A DNA stretch of 64,000 bases. Source: Corallococcus macrosporus (GTDB lineage: Bacteria > Myxococcota > Myxococcia > Myxococcales > Myxococcaceae). Location: positions 635,001 to 699,000 of the forward strand of contig NZ_JAFIMU010000004.1 in NCBI RefSeq assembly GCF_017302985.1, given 5' to 3'. Shown here piece by piece: positions 1 to 13,247 of this stretch (position 1 is the first letter of the stretch; every line of letters starts with the position of its first letter). The position numbers were made by a program, and so were the translations under genes. Below the pieces are notes generated by a model. The model was given only the letters and a program-made list of their open reading frames with translations, did no database searches and was not told the DNA's origin.

Positions 1-1826
<1,826 letters not shown>

Positions 1827-2008
1827 CCCTTCTCTTGCATGCCCCCTCGTGGGGAGTAAGGGACTCGGGGCCAAGGCCGAGGCCAGGACGCGTACGTCGC
1901 GTCCGCCCGGAAGACAGCTATTCTCAAACGCGCTTCTTCAACTTCTGAAGAGGCTTCATTCAAGCGGAAGCTTGCAACTTACCCTTCGTATGCACCGTCA
2001 GTCGCTTT

Positions 2009-2125
<117 letters not shown>

Positions 2126-2133
2126 TCTTTTTG

Positions 2134-2167
2134 AAAGCCCCTGGTGCCGCAAGGCGCCAGGGGCTTT
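2134..2167 (+). terminator. rRNA operon terminator
   Basis: A 15-base stem (AAAGCCCCTGGTGCC paired with GGCGCCAGGGGCTTT, one G-T pair) closes on a four-base GCAA loop, nine bases after the 5S gene. The right arm ends in TTT and is followed by GTCTTTG. This is a classical intrinsic terminator ending the rRNA operon. Confidence 0.9.
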
Positions 2168-2318
2168 GTCTTTGCGGGCTTCGGTTCCCTCGCTGTCGCC
2201 TCCGGTTGGAGCGCTGATCCGTGCTCGCCGGGCCAACGTGGGGGGCGGGTGGGTCAGTTTCGGGGCGAGGGGACGCCAAGTTCTCGGATTCCTTGGGGAA
2301 ATGCGTCATCGTGGATGT

Positions 2319-2347
2319 TTGACCGGCGTTCCCACTGGATCTAGAGT
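2319..2347 (+). promoter_or_regulatory. Candidate sigma-70-type promoter of the kinase gene
   Basis: TTGACC (2319-2324) and TAGAGT (2342-2347) are separated by exactly 17 bases, and the ATG of the kinase gene follows about 70 bases later. This is the best promoter match between the rRNA terminator and the kinase. It is a consensus-match inference only. Confidence 0.45.
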
Positions 2348-2416
2348 CTCTGCTCCCCCCGGTCTGCGCACCGCCTGCCGCGGTCCGTACTCGCCGGCGT
2401 CGGGCAGCCCCGCGAG

Positions 2417-5221
2417 ATGAAGAAGCCGACCTTCTTTGGGAAGTACCTGCTCCTCGAGCGCATCAACGTCGGCGGCATGGCCGAGGTCTTCATCGCGAAG
2501 GCCTTTGGCGTCGAAGGCTTCGAGCGCATCCTCGCCATCAAGAAGATCCTTCCGACGATGGCGGAGGATGACGAGTTCATCACGATGTTCATCGACGAGG
2601 CGCGGATCAGCGTTCAGCTGAACCACGCCAACATCGTGCACATCCACGAGCTCGGAAAGCACGAGGACACGTACTTCATCGCCATGGAGTACGTGGCGGG
2701 CCGTGACGTCCGCACGCTCCTGGAGCGCTACCGCCGCCGCAAAGAGATCATGCCCACCGCACAGGCGGTGTTCATCGTCTCCAAGATGTGTGAGGGCCTG
2801 GACTACGCCCACCGCAAGAAGGACGCGCGCGGCCAGGACCTGCACATCATCCACCGCGACGTGTCACCGCAGAACATCCTCGTCTCGTACGAAGGCGAGG
2901 TGAAGATCATCGACTTTGGCATCGCCAAGGCCGCCAACCGCTCGCAGAAGACGCAGGCCGGCATCCTCAAGGGGAAGTTCGGCTACATGAGCCCGGAGCA
3001 GGTCCGGGGCATGCCCATCGACCGGCGCAGCGACATCTTCGCCGTCGGCGTGCTGCTCTACGAGATGCTCACGGGCGAGAAGCTCTTCGTGGGCGAGTCG
3101 GACTTCTCCACGCTGGAGAAGGTGCGCAACGCGGACATCCCGCTGCCTCGCGAGTTCAATCCGAACATCTCCGCGGGTCTGGAGAAGGTCGTCCTCAAGG
3201 CGCTCGCGCGCGAGCCCGAGGACCGCTACCAGTGGGCGTCGGACCTTCAGGAGGACCTGATGCGCTTCCTCCTCGCGGGGGACGCCATCTACTCGTCGAA
3301 GCACCTGTCCGGCTTCATGAAGGAGGCCTTCGCCGAGGACATGCTCCGTGAGGCGGAGAAGATGGAGCGCTATGCCTCCGTCGAGCGCCCGGACCAGATT
3401 GAGCACTCGGGCGTGACGGTTCCTCCCCCGGCCGCGGCGCCCCGCGCGACCGCGCCGAAGAAGTCGCCCCCGCCCGCGGCTTCGGGCTCTCCCGTGGGCC
3501 GCGCCTCCACGGCGCCCGCCCAGCCCGCGCCTGGCTACATCCCTCCGCCTACCGACGAGGAGTTGGCGGAGATGGATGGCGCCGCGGACAAGACGCAGAT
3601 CGTGGACTCCACGCACACGTTCCGTGCTCCGGAGACGCGGATCGCCGACAGCAGCGTCGTCGTGGACGACAGCATCACCGGCCGCTCAGAGAACCCCATC
3701 GACCGGGCCGGGCACCACACCAGCGCTTCTCCCTACGCCCAGGACGAGGGGAGAGGCGGCAAGGGCAAGAGCGGTCCCAAGTCCCAGGTCATCATCGGGG
3801 ACGAGGGCGGGGAGGCCTACGCGGGCGCGACCATGATTGGTCCCGCGCCAACGGCGCCGCCCTCGCGCTCGCGGGGGGGCTCCGCTGCCCCGGTGCTGGA
3901 TCCCGAGGAAGAGGAGACGACTGGCAACATCACCCTCCCGGTAGGCGCGCGCCACAATGGCCTCCGCCCCCAGGCGGCGGAAGCCGAGGACCCGGACGGC
4001 GCCTACGACGACCAGGGCGACGACTTCGAGCGCGACGGCCAGGAGGACTACGGCGACGAGGGACAGGAGGGCGACGAGCCGCCCTACGATGACGAGGCTG
4101 ACGGCCCCGCGACCATCCCGCAGAAGGCTTCCAAGATGGCGAAGCCGGCCCCGCCCGCCAAGGTCGAGGCCAAGGCGAAGGCGCCCGCCGGACCGAAGAA
4201 GCCGCTGCCCAAGCCCGCCATCATCGGCGGGGCCGCGGGCGTGGCGCTGCTGCTCATCGTGGCCGTGATCTTCGTCGTGCGCGGCTCGTCCACGGGCTCC
4301 GTGAACTTCGTCGCGCCCGTGGGGGCCACCGTCCTCGTGGACGGGGAAACCGTCAACGCCAACCAGGTCATCGAGCTCTCCGCGGGCCTGCACAACGTGA
4401 CCGCGTCCGCCCCGGGCTACCAGCCCGTGACGCAGCAGATCGAGGTCACCGCAGGACAGGCGGCGGCCCCCATCCTCCTCAGCCTGAAGGCGGAGGCGCC
4501 TCCCAAGCCCGCGGAGCCCAAGCCCGTGGAGCCCACGGCCCCGCCTCCGACGACGCCCCCGGTGGCCGAGAACACGCCGCCTCCGACGACGCCGGAGGCG
4601 CCTCCGGAGAAGCCCGTCGAGCCCCCCGCGCCGAAGACGTTCACGGCCCTGTTCGAGGGGCAGGAGGGCGCGGAGATTTCCGTCGACGGCAAGGCCCTGG
4701 GCAAGCTGCCCGGCGCGAAGCTCGGCGACCTGGAGATGGGCAAGAAGTACACGTTCACCGCGAAGCGCGCGGGCTACAAGCCGTTCTCCGGCGACTTCAC
4801 GTCCAACGGCGACGCCGAGGTGCGTGTCCCCGTCGACATGGTGGCCGAGGCCCCGCCTCCGGAGCCGAAGCCGAAGACCCCGCCTCCGGAGCCGGAACCG
4901 AAGCCGAAGACTCCGCCCGTGGCCGTGGTGCAGCCCACCCCGAAGCCTCCGCCTACCCCCAAGCCCGCGCCCACCCCGAAACCCTCCGCCGCTGCCGCGA
5001 TGGGCAAGTTCGCCTGCAGCACGTCTCCGGCGGGCGCTCAAATCTGGGTGGACGGAAAGAACACGGGCCGCGTCACCCCGGTGCCGCTGGGCAATCCGCT
5101 GACGCTGCCGGTGGGCAAGCGCAAGGTCGTCTTCAAGCTCAACGGCAAGTCGACCAAGCCCCAGGTCGTCGTCGTCGAGGCGGATGGCGTGGCCAAGCTC
5201 ATCAACATCAAGGTGGAGTGA
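2417..5221 (+). CDS. Membrane-anchored Ser/Thr protein kinase with PEGA repeats
   Basis: A 934-residue Hanks-type kinase of the kind abundant in myxobacteria. The N-terminal catalytic domain (about residues 8-285) has a glycine-rich loop, LAIKK with Lys42, HRDVSPQN with catalytic Asp148, the DFG motif at Asp166, and SPE. A long Pro/Ala and acidic low-complexity linker follows (about 330-595), then one membrane helix (about 599-623). The C-terminal part has three PEGA-like beta domains, each with a VDG-type turn, separated by proline-rich PEPKPKT spacers. This predicts a cytoplasmic kinase with a periplasmic sensor or cell-wall-binding tail. All key catalytic residues are present. It stands alone between the rRNA operon and the aminomutase genes. 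The substrate cannot be inferred. Confidence 0.93.
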   Translation: MKKPTFFGKYLLLERINVGGMAEVFIAKAFGVEGFERILAIKKILPTMAEDDEFITMFIDEARISVQLNHANIVHIHELGKHEDTYFIAMEYVAGRDVRTLLERYRRRKEIMPTAQAVFIVSKMCEGLDYAHRKKDARGQDLHIIHRDVSPQNILVSYEGEVKIIDFGIAKAANRSQKTQAGILKGKFGYMSPEQVRGMPIDRRSDIFAVGVLLYEMLTGEKLFVGESDFSTLEKVRNADIPLPREFNPNISAGLEKVVLKALAREPEDRYQWASDLQEDLMRFLLAGDAIYSSKHLSGFMKEAFAEDMLREAEKMERYASVERPDQIEHSGVTVPPPAAAPRATAPKKSPPPAASGSPVGRASTAPAQPAPGYIPPPTDEELAEMDGAADKTQIVDSTHTFRAPETRIADSSVVVDDSITGRSENPIDRAGHHTSASPYAQDEGRGGKGKSGPKSQVIIGDEGGEAYAGATMIGPAPTAPPSRSRGGSAAPVLDPEEEETTGNITLPVGARHNGLRPQAAEAEDPDGAYDDQGDDFERDGQEDYGDEGQEGDEPPYDDEADGPATIPQKASKMAKPAPPAKVEAKAKAPAGPKKPLPKPAIIGGAAGVALLLIVAVIFVVRGSSTGSVNFVAPVGATVLVDGETVNANQVIELSAGLHNVTASAPGYQPVTQQIEVTAGQAAAPILLSLKAEAPPKPAEPKPVEPTAPPPTTPPVAENTPPPTTPEAPPEKPVEPPAPKTFTALFEGQEGAEISVDGKALGKLPGAKLGDLEMGKKYTFTAKRAGYKPFSGDFTSNGDAEVRVPVDMVAEAPPPEPKPKTPPPEPEPKPKTPPVAVVQPTPKPPPTPKPAPTPKPSAAAAMGKFACSTSPAGAQIWVDGKNTGRVTPVPLGNPLTLPVGKRKVVFKLNGKSTKPQVVVVEADGVAKLINIKVE

Positions 5222-5239
5222 ACGAACGCACTGCGCCAT

Positions 5240-5256
5240 GGGGCATCTTCTGCCCC
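5240..5256 (+). terminator. Weak terminator-like hairpin after the kinase gene
   Basis: A perfect six-base inverted repeat GGGGCA / TGCCCC with a five-base loop lies 18 bases after the kinase stop codon. There is no clear T tract, so termination is only a possibility. Confidence 0.3.
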
Positions 5257-5337
5257 CTTCGATTGTTGAGCAGGGATGTCAGGGGGCAGGCTATGACGCC
5301 TCGCCCACGACGCTCCTTACGTTGAGGTGATGTGTTC

Positions 5338-6708
5338 ATGAGCACGACGTCCACTCGAGGCAAGCCCGACGCTGGCCCCGCGCAGCAGCCGTTCACCTAT
5401 CCGCTTCGCAAGGAGTTCGTGGAGCCCGACTGGCGCCGCATCCCGGGCTACAAGGACGTCACCGCGGCCGAGTGGGAGAGTTCGGTGTGGCAGCGCAAGC
5501 ACACCGTGAAGAACCTGCGCGAGCTGAAGGCGACGCTCGGAGAGCTGCTGCCGGACGACCTGGCCGCGAGCATGGAGCTGGACCAGAAGGAACGGGCGAC
5601 GATGTCCATCCTCGTCCCGCCCCAGATGCTCAACACCATGAACCTGGAGGACCTGTGGAGCGACCCGGTCCGCAGGTACATGCTGCCGGCGCTCGCCGAC
5701 CGCCGCACGGACTGGCCCAACCACCCGCGCGCCAGCCGTGACAGCCTCCACGAGGCGGACATGTGGGTCGTCGAGGGCCTGACACACCGCTATCCGACGA
5801 AGGTGCTGGCGGAGATGCTGCCCACGTGCCCGCAGTACTGCGGCCACTGCACGCGCATGGACCTGGTGGGCAACGACGTCCCGCAGGTGTCCAAGCACAA
5901 GTTCGCGACGGGGCAGAAGGAGCGCTACGAGCAGATGCTGGACTACCTGCGCCGCACGCCCACCGTGCGCGACGTGGTGGTGTCCGGCGGCGACATCGCG
6001 AACCTGCCCATCCAGGCGCTGGAGCCGTTCGTCAGCGCGCTGATGGACATCCCGAACATCCGGGACATCCGCCTGGCGTCCAAGGGGCTCATGGCGCTGC
6101 CGCAGCACTTCCTCCAGGACAACGTGCTGGCGGGGCTGGACCGGCTGGCGAAGAAGGCCGTGGAGCGCGGCGTGGACCTGGCGCTGCACACGCACGTGAA
6201 CCACGCGCAGCAGCTCACGCCGCTCGTGGGCAAGGCGGTGCGCAAGCTGCTGGACATGGGCTTCCGTGACGTGCGCAACCAGGGCGTGCTCTTGCGCGGC
6301 GTGAACGACAGCCCCAAGGCGCTCCTGGACCTGTGCTTCACGCTGCTCGACCACGCGAAGATCCTGCCGTACTACTTCTACATGTGCGACATGATCCCCA
6401 ACAGCGAGCACTGGCGGCTGTCGGTGGCGCAGGCGCAGAAGCTCCAGCACGACATCATGGGCTACATGCCGGGCTTCGCCACGCCGCGCATCGTCTGTGA
6501 CGTGCCGTTCGTGGGGAAGCGGTGGATTCACCAGGTGGCGGAGTACGACCGCGAGCGCGGCATCTCCTACTGGACCAAGAACTACCGCACGAGCGTGGAA
6601 GCCAACGACGCCGGCGCACTTGAGCGGAAGTACGAGTACTTCGACCCCATCGACACGCTGCCGGAGTCCGGCCAGGCGTGGTGGCGGGATCAGCCCAAGG
6701 CGGCGTGA
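5338..6708 (+). CDS. Divergent KamA-family radical SAM protein (lysine 2,3-aminomutase-like)
   Basis: A 456-residue radical SAM protein. CPQYCGHC supplies the iron-sulfur cysteines (Cys164, Cys168, Cys171) in the CxxxCxxC spacing of lysine 2,3-aminomutases. The lysine that would bind PLP is kept (Lys394), but its surroundings read DVPFVGK instead of the family PGGGGK. The C-terminal tail has no cysteines, so the structural zinc site of KamA is absent. Two aspartates at positions that bind the substrate amino group in KamA seem to be kept (YMCDM and CDVP). The ATG at 5338 is chosen over the GTG at 5332 because GAGG sits ten bases upstream. The next gene, a more typical KamA, starts on the last base of this stop codon. 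A divergent amino acid aminomutase is likely; its substrate is unknown. Confidence 0.85.
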   Translation: MSTTSTRGKPDAGPAQQPFTYPLRKEFVEPDWRRIPGYKDVTAAEWESSVWQRKHTVKNLRELKATLGELLPDDLAASMELDQKERATMSILVPPQMLNTMNLEDLWSDPVRRYMLPALADRRTDWPNHPRASRDSLHEADMWVVEGLTHRYPTKVLAEMLPTCPQYCGHCTRMDLVGNDVPQVSKHKFATGQKERYEQMLDYLRRTPTVRDVVVSGGDIANLPIQALEPFVSALMDIPNIRDIRLASKGLMALPQHFLQDNVLAGLDRLAKKAVERGVDLALHTHVNHAQQLTPLVGKAVRKLLDMGFRDVRNQGVLLRGVNDSPKALLDLCFTLLDHAKILPYYFYMCDMIPNSEHWRLSVAQAQKLQHDIMGYMPGFATPRIVCDVPFVGKRWIHQVAEYDRERGISYWTKNYRTSVEANDAGALERKYEYFDPIDTLPESGQAWWRDQPKAA

Positions 6709-7943
6709 TGGACTCCTCCGCGGGCGCGACGGCGCCCATGACGGCCCCCCGTCCCTCGCTCAGTGCCGAGGGGCGGGCCCGGTTGTTCCCGTCCGCCACC
6801 GACGCGGAGTGGACGGACTGGCGCTGGCAGCAGCGTCACTCGGTGCGCAACCTGGAGCAGCTGGAGCGCTACGTGCGCCTGACCCCGGAGGAGCGCGCCG
6901 GGGTGCAGGAGACGTCCTCGCTGTTCCGGATTGGCATCAGCCCGTACTACCTGTCGCTCATCGATCCGGAGCACGCGTCGTGCCCCGTGCGCATGCAGTC
7001 CATTCCGGTGCGCGCGGAGGCCCGGGTGCGGCCCGGGGAGCTGGAGGATCCGCTCGGCGAGGACAAGACGCGCCCGGAGGAGTGCATCGTCCACAAGTAT
7101 CCGGACCGGGTGCTGTTCCTGGCCCTGGATACGTGCTCGGTCTACTGCCGCCACTGCACGCGGCGGCGCATCACCAAGGGCGGCGAGGCGGAGCTCACCA
7201 AGGACCAGATGCGCCGGGGCATCGACTACGTGCGCAGCCACCCGGAGGTGCGCGACGTGCTCATCTCCGGCGGGGATCCGTTCCTGCTGAGCGAGGAGCG
7301 GCTGGAGTCGCTGCTCGCGCCGCTGAGCGAGATTCCCCACGTGGAGATGATCCGCATCGGGACGCGGGTGCCAGTGGTGCTGCCCATGCGCGTCACCGAC
7401 TCGCTGGCGCGGCTGCTGCGCCGCTACGCGCCCGTCTACGTCATCACCCACTTCAACCACCCGAAGGAAGTGACGCCCGAGGCCCGGGAGGCGTGCGAGC
7501 GGCTGGTGGACCATGGCGTGCCGGTGGAGAACCAGGCGGTGCTGATGCGGCAGCTCAACTCGGATGCGCGCATCATCAAGGAACTGTCGCACGCGCTCCT
7601 GCGCAGCCGCGTGCGGCCGTACTACCTGCACCAGATGGACGTGGCGGAAGGCTGCGAGCACCTGCGCACGCCCATCGCCAAGGGGCTGGAGATCCTCCAG
7701 CAGCTTCGCGGCCACACCAGCGGGCTCGCGGTGCCGCACCTCGCGGTGGACCTGCCGGGTGGGGGAGGGAAGGTCACCCTCCAGCCGGACTACGTCATCG
7801 AGCGGGGCGAGCGGGAGACCCTGTTCCGCAACTACAAGGGCCAGATTTACGCCTACCCGGAGCCGGAGGAGACCGACTGCTCCTGCCCGTACGACGAGGT
7901 ATGGCAGGCGCGGTCGCGGGAGCTGGTCTCCCGGAGCCGCTGA
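6708..7943 (+). CDS. kamA: L-lysine 2,3-aminomutase (KamA/AblA family)
   Basis: A 411-residue radical SAM, PLP-dependent enzyme expected to interconvert L-alpha-lysine and L-beta-lysine. Visible features are the cluster motif CSVYCRHC (Cys143, Cys147, Cys150), the PLP motif PGGGGK with Lys355, the substrate-binding aspartates in HQMDVAEG and AVDLPGG, and a C-terminal CSC that matches part of the KamA zinc site. The length fits KamA (about 416) better than the shorter EF-P aminomutase EpmB. The start is the ATG overlapping the preceding TGA by one base, which implies translational coupling. No beta-lysine acetyltransferase (AblB) gene is seen nearby, so a role in osmolyte synthesis versus lysine breakdown is open. 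Confidence 0.88.
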   Translation: MDSSAGATAPMTAPRPSLSAEGRARLFPSATDAEWTDWRWQQRHSVRNLEQLERYVRLTPEERAGVQETSSLFRIGISPYYLSLIDPEHASCPVRMQSIPVRAEARVRPGELEDPLGEDKTRPEECIVHKYPDRVLFLALDTCSVYCRHCTRRRITKGGEAELTKDQMRRGIDYVRSHPEVRDVLISGGDPFLLSEERLESLLAPLSEIPHVEMIRIGTRVPVVLPMRVTDSLARLLRRYAPVYVITHFNHPKEVTPEAREACERLVDHGVPVENQAVLMRQLNSDARIIKELSHALLRSRVRPYYLHQMDVAEGCEHLRTPIAKGLEILQQLRGHTSGLAVPHLAVDLPGGGGKVTLQPDYVIERGERETLFRNYKGQIYAYPEPEETDCSCPYDEVWQARSRELVSRSR

Positions 7944-7960
7944 CGGCCGTCGCGGCGGGG

Positions 7961-8554
7961 CTACCTGCCGCGGCGCGAGCCTGACTTGGACGACTTGCGG
8001 GTGAAGGACTTCTTCACCGTGCCGGCGTTGGAGCCGATGTCCACGACCGGCGCACCGGACGCGGTGCCGTCCAGGCTGCCGTCGACGTCGACGGTGGGCT
8101 CCGCGCCCTCCTCGGACTCCAGCTCCACGGGGTCCGCGTCGCTGAAGCCCTGCTGGATGTGAACCTCGCCGTCACCCTTGCGCTTCTTGGCCTCGGCTTC
8201 CTTCTCCGCCTTGGCCTTGTCGTCGAGCCGCTTGGCCTCGTTGGCGGCGCGCTGGTTGTCGTCGGGCGTCATCCGGGCCGTGAAGTTGGCGAACTCCTTG
8301 GCGGAGACGCCGTGCTTCTCCATGACCTTGGCGGATTCCTTCTGCTGGTCGCGGATGGCCTGGCCGCGCTCGGCGTTGGTCATCTCCGACGGCTTGCGGT
8401 TGCCGTAGTCGGCGTTCACCTTCGCCTGGGCCGCGGCCTCGTCGCGCTGGATGGCCGCCACCTTCTCCGGCGTCAGGCCGTCATCCTCCGCGAGGGCAGG
8501 AGACGCCAGCACGAGCGACGAAGCAGCGAGCATCAACGAGAGACGGGTCATCAT
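7961..8554 (-). CDS. Secreted hypothetical protein with basic tail
   Basis: A 197-residue protein with a clear Sec signal peptide (MMTRLSLMLAASS..., cleavage probably after SPALA). The mature part is charged and alanine-rich, probably helical (about residues 25-130), followed by an acidic stretch and a very basic Ser/Arg/Lys C-terminus ending SGSRRGR. The ATG at 8554 has GAGGAG eight bases upstream and is preferred over a TTG five codons earlier. I recognise no family. It faces the aminomutase genes and is convergent with them. Confidence 0.72.
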   Translation of the reverse strand: MMTRLSLMLAASSLVLASPALAEDDGLTPEKVAAIQRDEAAAQAKVNADYGNRKPSEMTNAERGQAIRDQQKESAKVMEKHGVSAKEFANFTARMTPDDNQRAANEAKRLDDKAKAEKEAEAKKRKGDGEVHIQQGFSDADPVELESEEGAEPTVDVDGSLDGTASGAPVVDIGSNAGTVKKSFTRKSSKSGSRRGR

Positions 8555-8617
8555 GGGGAGGCTCCTCAATCCGGCCCATCATAGGCACGGAGTCCGAGCC
8601 GACGCATGGCCGGTTCT

Positions 8618-8953
8618 TCAGGGTGCCTGACACCGCGTGCAGCCGTCACCCGCGCCCGCGCACTGCTCGCGCGCCCTGGCGCAGCGCGGCGGCAGGTCGT
8701 CGCGGTCCGCCTGCTGCTCCACGAGGCCGCAGAGCTCCTCCGCCGTGGCGCACGTCTTCGCGGAGACGTCGCACTGCTGCGCGCACGTCAGGTCGTCTCC
8801 CTGCTCGCGGGCGCGCAGCTCGTCGAGGCGCGCTTCGATGCCGTCGATGGCCGCGTCGTCGTCCCCGGCCACCCGGGTGTCCACGTGCTTCGCACAGCCC
8901 GTCAGCGTGATTCCCACGATGAGGAGGGCCAGCCATGACCGGGTCGCTCGCAT
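8618..8953 (-). CDS. Small cysteine-rich lipoprotein
   Basis: A 111-residue predicted lipoprotein. A short signal sequence ends in the lipobox LTGC. The mature part has about nine further cysteines in pairs (for example CAQQC and CTRC), suggesting a disulfide-bonded envelope protein. The start at 8953 gives a compact signal peptide with a GGTAGGG-like ribosome site; an ATG at 8965 is an alternative. It lies 38 bases after the sigma-like membrane protein gene, in the same direction, and is probably co-transcribed with it. Function unknown. Confidence 0.65.
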   Translation of the reverse strand: MRATRSWLALLIVGITLTGCAKHVDTRVAGDDDAAIDGIEARLDELRAREQGDDLTCAQQCDVSAKTCATAEELCGLVEQQADRDDLPPRCARAREQCAGAGDGCTRCQAP

Positions 8954-8991
8954 GGCCCTACCCATATGCGTCGGCTCGGGGCCGCGTCCAG

Positions 8992-9540
8992 TCAGCGGCG
9001 CTCGGGGGAGCGCATGCGGCGCTCGGGGCGGGGCTCGGGCTCGGGAGGGCGGCTCCAGTAGAGCCAGGCGGTGAGGGCCAGGAGCGCGGCCACGGCCAGC
9101 CTCCGCAGCCACTCCTCGCGCGCCCGTCCGGGCGAGTCCGCGTCGGCCTCGGCGGCACGGGCCATCGCGGCCTCCACCTCGGGCCCCAGCTCATGCATCC
9201 GCTGACACAGCCGGGCCACGGGGGCGAGCGCCACCGGCACCGGCGCGGTGTCCTTCTCCACGGCCACGGCCAGCATGCGCTCCCAGGCGGTGGCTTCCTC
9301 CTGGCTCTCAGGAGCGCGGGTGGCCAGTTCCAGCTGCCGGGCCAGCGCCTCCGCGGCACGGAGAAGCAGCACGGAGAAGGCGTCGTTGGAGATGCCGTAC
9401 CAGGCCGCGCACTCCGCCAGGGGACGGCGCTCCACCAGCCGGCGGACCAGGACGGCGGCCGTGCGGGGCTCCAGCGCTCGCAGGGCCGCGACGAGGGCCT
9501 CGGGGGACAGGCGGGCGGCATCGGGGACGGAGGCAGTCAC
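8992..9540 (-). CDS. Sigma region 4-like HTH protein with C-terminal membrane helix
   Basis: A 182-residue protein. The first 75 residues resemble the region-4 helix-turn-helix of ECF sigma factors (an ALEPRTAAVLVRR start, then a PLAECAAWYGIS helix-turn-helix). No region 2 is present. The middle is helical and charged, and one hydrophobic segment (about residues 146-160) near the C-terminus is followed by a Pro/Arg tail. The GTG start has GGAG five bases upstream. It may be a membrane-tethered regulator or a degenerate sigma-family protein. It is transcribed toward the small lipoprotein gene and divergently from the SpoIID-like gene. Confidence 0.65.
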   Translation of the reverse strand: MTASVPDAARLSPEALVAALRALEPRTAAVLVRRLVERRPLAECAAWYGISNDAFSVLLLRAAEALARQLELATRAPESQEEATAWERMLAVAVEKDTAPVPVALAPVARLCQRMHELGPEVEAAMARAAEADADSPGRAREEWLRRLAVAALLALTAWLYWSRPPEPEPRPERRMRSPERR

Positions 9541-9654
9541 GGGGCTCCATTCTGCGGCATCCGCCCGGGGTTTTCGCGGGCTGCCGCCGGGGGCGTGCCC
9601 TGGGCACCGGCCGATTTCTTGAGGAGGATCGCCCCGCCCCTAGACTGTTGGACC

Positions 9655-10761
9655 ATGTTGCAACGTGTGGCACTGCTGCTGCTCCTGCTCGCGTCGTCGC
9701 GGGCGTTCGCCGTGGAGACGATGCGCATTGCCATGGACGACCCCGGCGAGGAGGTCCGCGTGAGCGGCCGGGGCCTGGGCTTCGGCCCCGATGCCGAGGA
9801 CGGCACCTTCGTCCCCATCACCGCCGGGCAGGCCACCGTGCGCCGCCGCAACGGCAAGCTGGAGGTCAACGGGGCGCCCGTCATCGGGGACGCCGTCCGC
9901 TTCCGGGGCGGCATGGAGGCCACCGACGCGGGCGGTCCCGGCAACGAGCCACTCAAGGCGGGCAGCGCGCAGGTGCGCGGCGACGTCGTCGTGCGCGTCT
10001 TCAAGAACAGCCTCCAGCTCATCAACGTCATCCCCCTGGAGGACTACCTCGCGGCGGTGCTCGGCAGCGAGATGCCCGTGTCCTTCCCCCTGGAGGCCCT
10101 CAAGGCCCAGGCCGTGGCCGCGCGGACGTACGCGCTGCAGAAGAAGCTCGACTCGTACGGCGCCGCCTTCCACATGGGCAGCAGCGTGCTCCACCAGGTG
10201 TATGGCGGCGTCAACCGCGAGGACGCCAAGACGCGCGCCGCCGTGGAGGCCACGCGGGGCGAGGTGCTCACGTACGACCTGGCCCCCATCGAGGCGTACT
10301 TCCATGCCTCCTGCGGCGGCCGCACCGAGTCCGGTCAGGACGCCCTCCAGCGGAACCTGCCGTACCTGCAGCCCGTCGACTGTCCCTGCGGCAAGCTGCC
10401 CGCCAGCCGCTGGTCCGCGACCCTCCCCGAGGCGGAGCTGCGCAAGGCGCTGAAGTCCTCTCCGGACGGCATGCGCGTCAGCGGCCGCACGCCCACGCAC
10501 CGGGTGACCCGCGTGACGCTGGCGGGTGGCACCGTGGTGGACGGCGTGCAGTTCCGCCGCAAGCTGGGCTACACGCGCCTCAAGAGCCTGGACTTCGACG
10601 TGGAAGCCTCCGGCAAGAACTACGTGTTCACCGGGCGTGGCTTCGGCCACGGGGCGGGGCTGTGCCAGTGGGGCGCCAAGGCCTTCGCCGACCAGGGCAA
10701 GACGTACCGGGAGATCCTCTCCCACTACTACCCGGGCGCCGAGTTCCAGCAGCTCTACTGA
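9655..10761 (+). CDS. SpoIID/LytB domain protein (peptidoglycan-acting)
   Basis: A 368-residue secreted protein with an N-terminal signal peptide (MLQRVALLLLLLASSRAFA). It carries the SpoIID/LytB domain typical of amidase enhancers and peptidoglycan lytic transglycosylases. Signatures include LEDYLAAVLGSEMP, QAVAARTYAL, YFHASCGGRTES and the C-terminal GRGFGHGAGLCQWGA. SpoIID in Bacillus cleaves denuded glycan strands; here a role in cell-wall remodelling is inferred. The start is the first ATG with a complete signal peptide; the frame extends far upstream but without signal-peptide logic. It is the first gene of a rightward run into queA, 53 bases downstream. Confidence 0.85.
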   Translation: MLQRVALLLLLLASSRAFAVETMRIAMDDPGEEVRVSGRGLGFGPDAEDGTFVPITAGQATVRRRNGKLEVNGAPVIGDAVRFRGGMEATDAGGPGNEPLKAGSAQVRGDVVVRVFKNSLQLINVIPLEDYLAAVLGSEMPVSFPLEALKAQAVAARTYALQKKLDSYGAAFHMGSSVLHQVYGGVNREDAKTRAAVEATRGEVLTYDLAPIEAYFHASCGGRTESGQDALQRNLPYLQPVDCPCGKLPASRWSATLPEAELRKALKSSPDGMRVSGRTPTHRVTRVTLAGGTVVDGVQFRRKLGYTRLKSLDFDVEASGKNYVFTGRGFGHGAGLCQWGAKAFADQGKTYREILSHYYPGAEFQQLY

Positions 10762-10814
10762 CCTGCCTCGGCGGTTTCCGTGAGGGCGCGGGGGCTGCTA
10801 CAAGCGCCAACCCC

Positions 10815-13096
<2,282 letters not shown>

Positions 13097-13247
13097 GCGG
13101 GCAACGGGATTGCCGCGCTTCCGGCGTTCACTTGCTCACATGGGGCGCCCTTGCTAAGAGGCCACCCTTTCGGATGTTTTGACCCCACCCGTACGCCGGG
13201 TCGGGGCCGCTATCCCGAGTCCTCCCTTTCAAACGACGAGGCAGTAC

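Noticed and set aside
2168-2416. Looked for a tRNA or small RNA after the 5S gene
   Set aside because: No cloverleaf or conserved RNA pattern was found, only a likely promoter.
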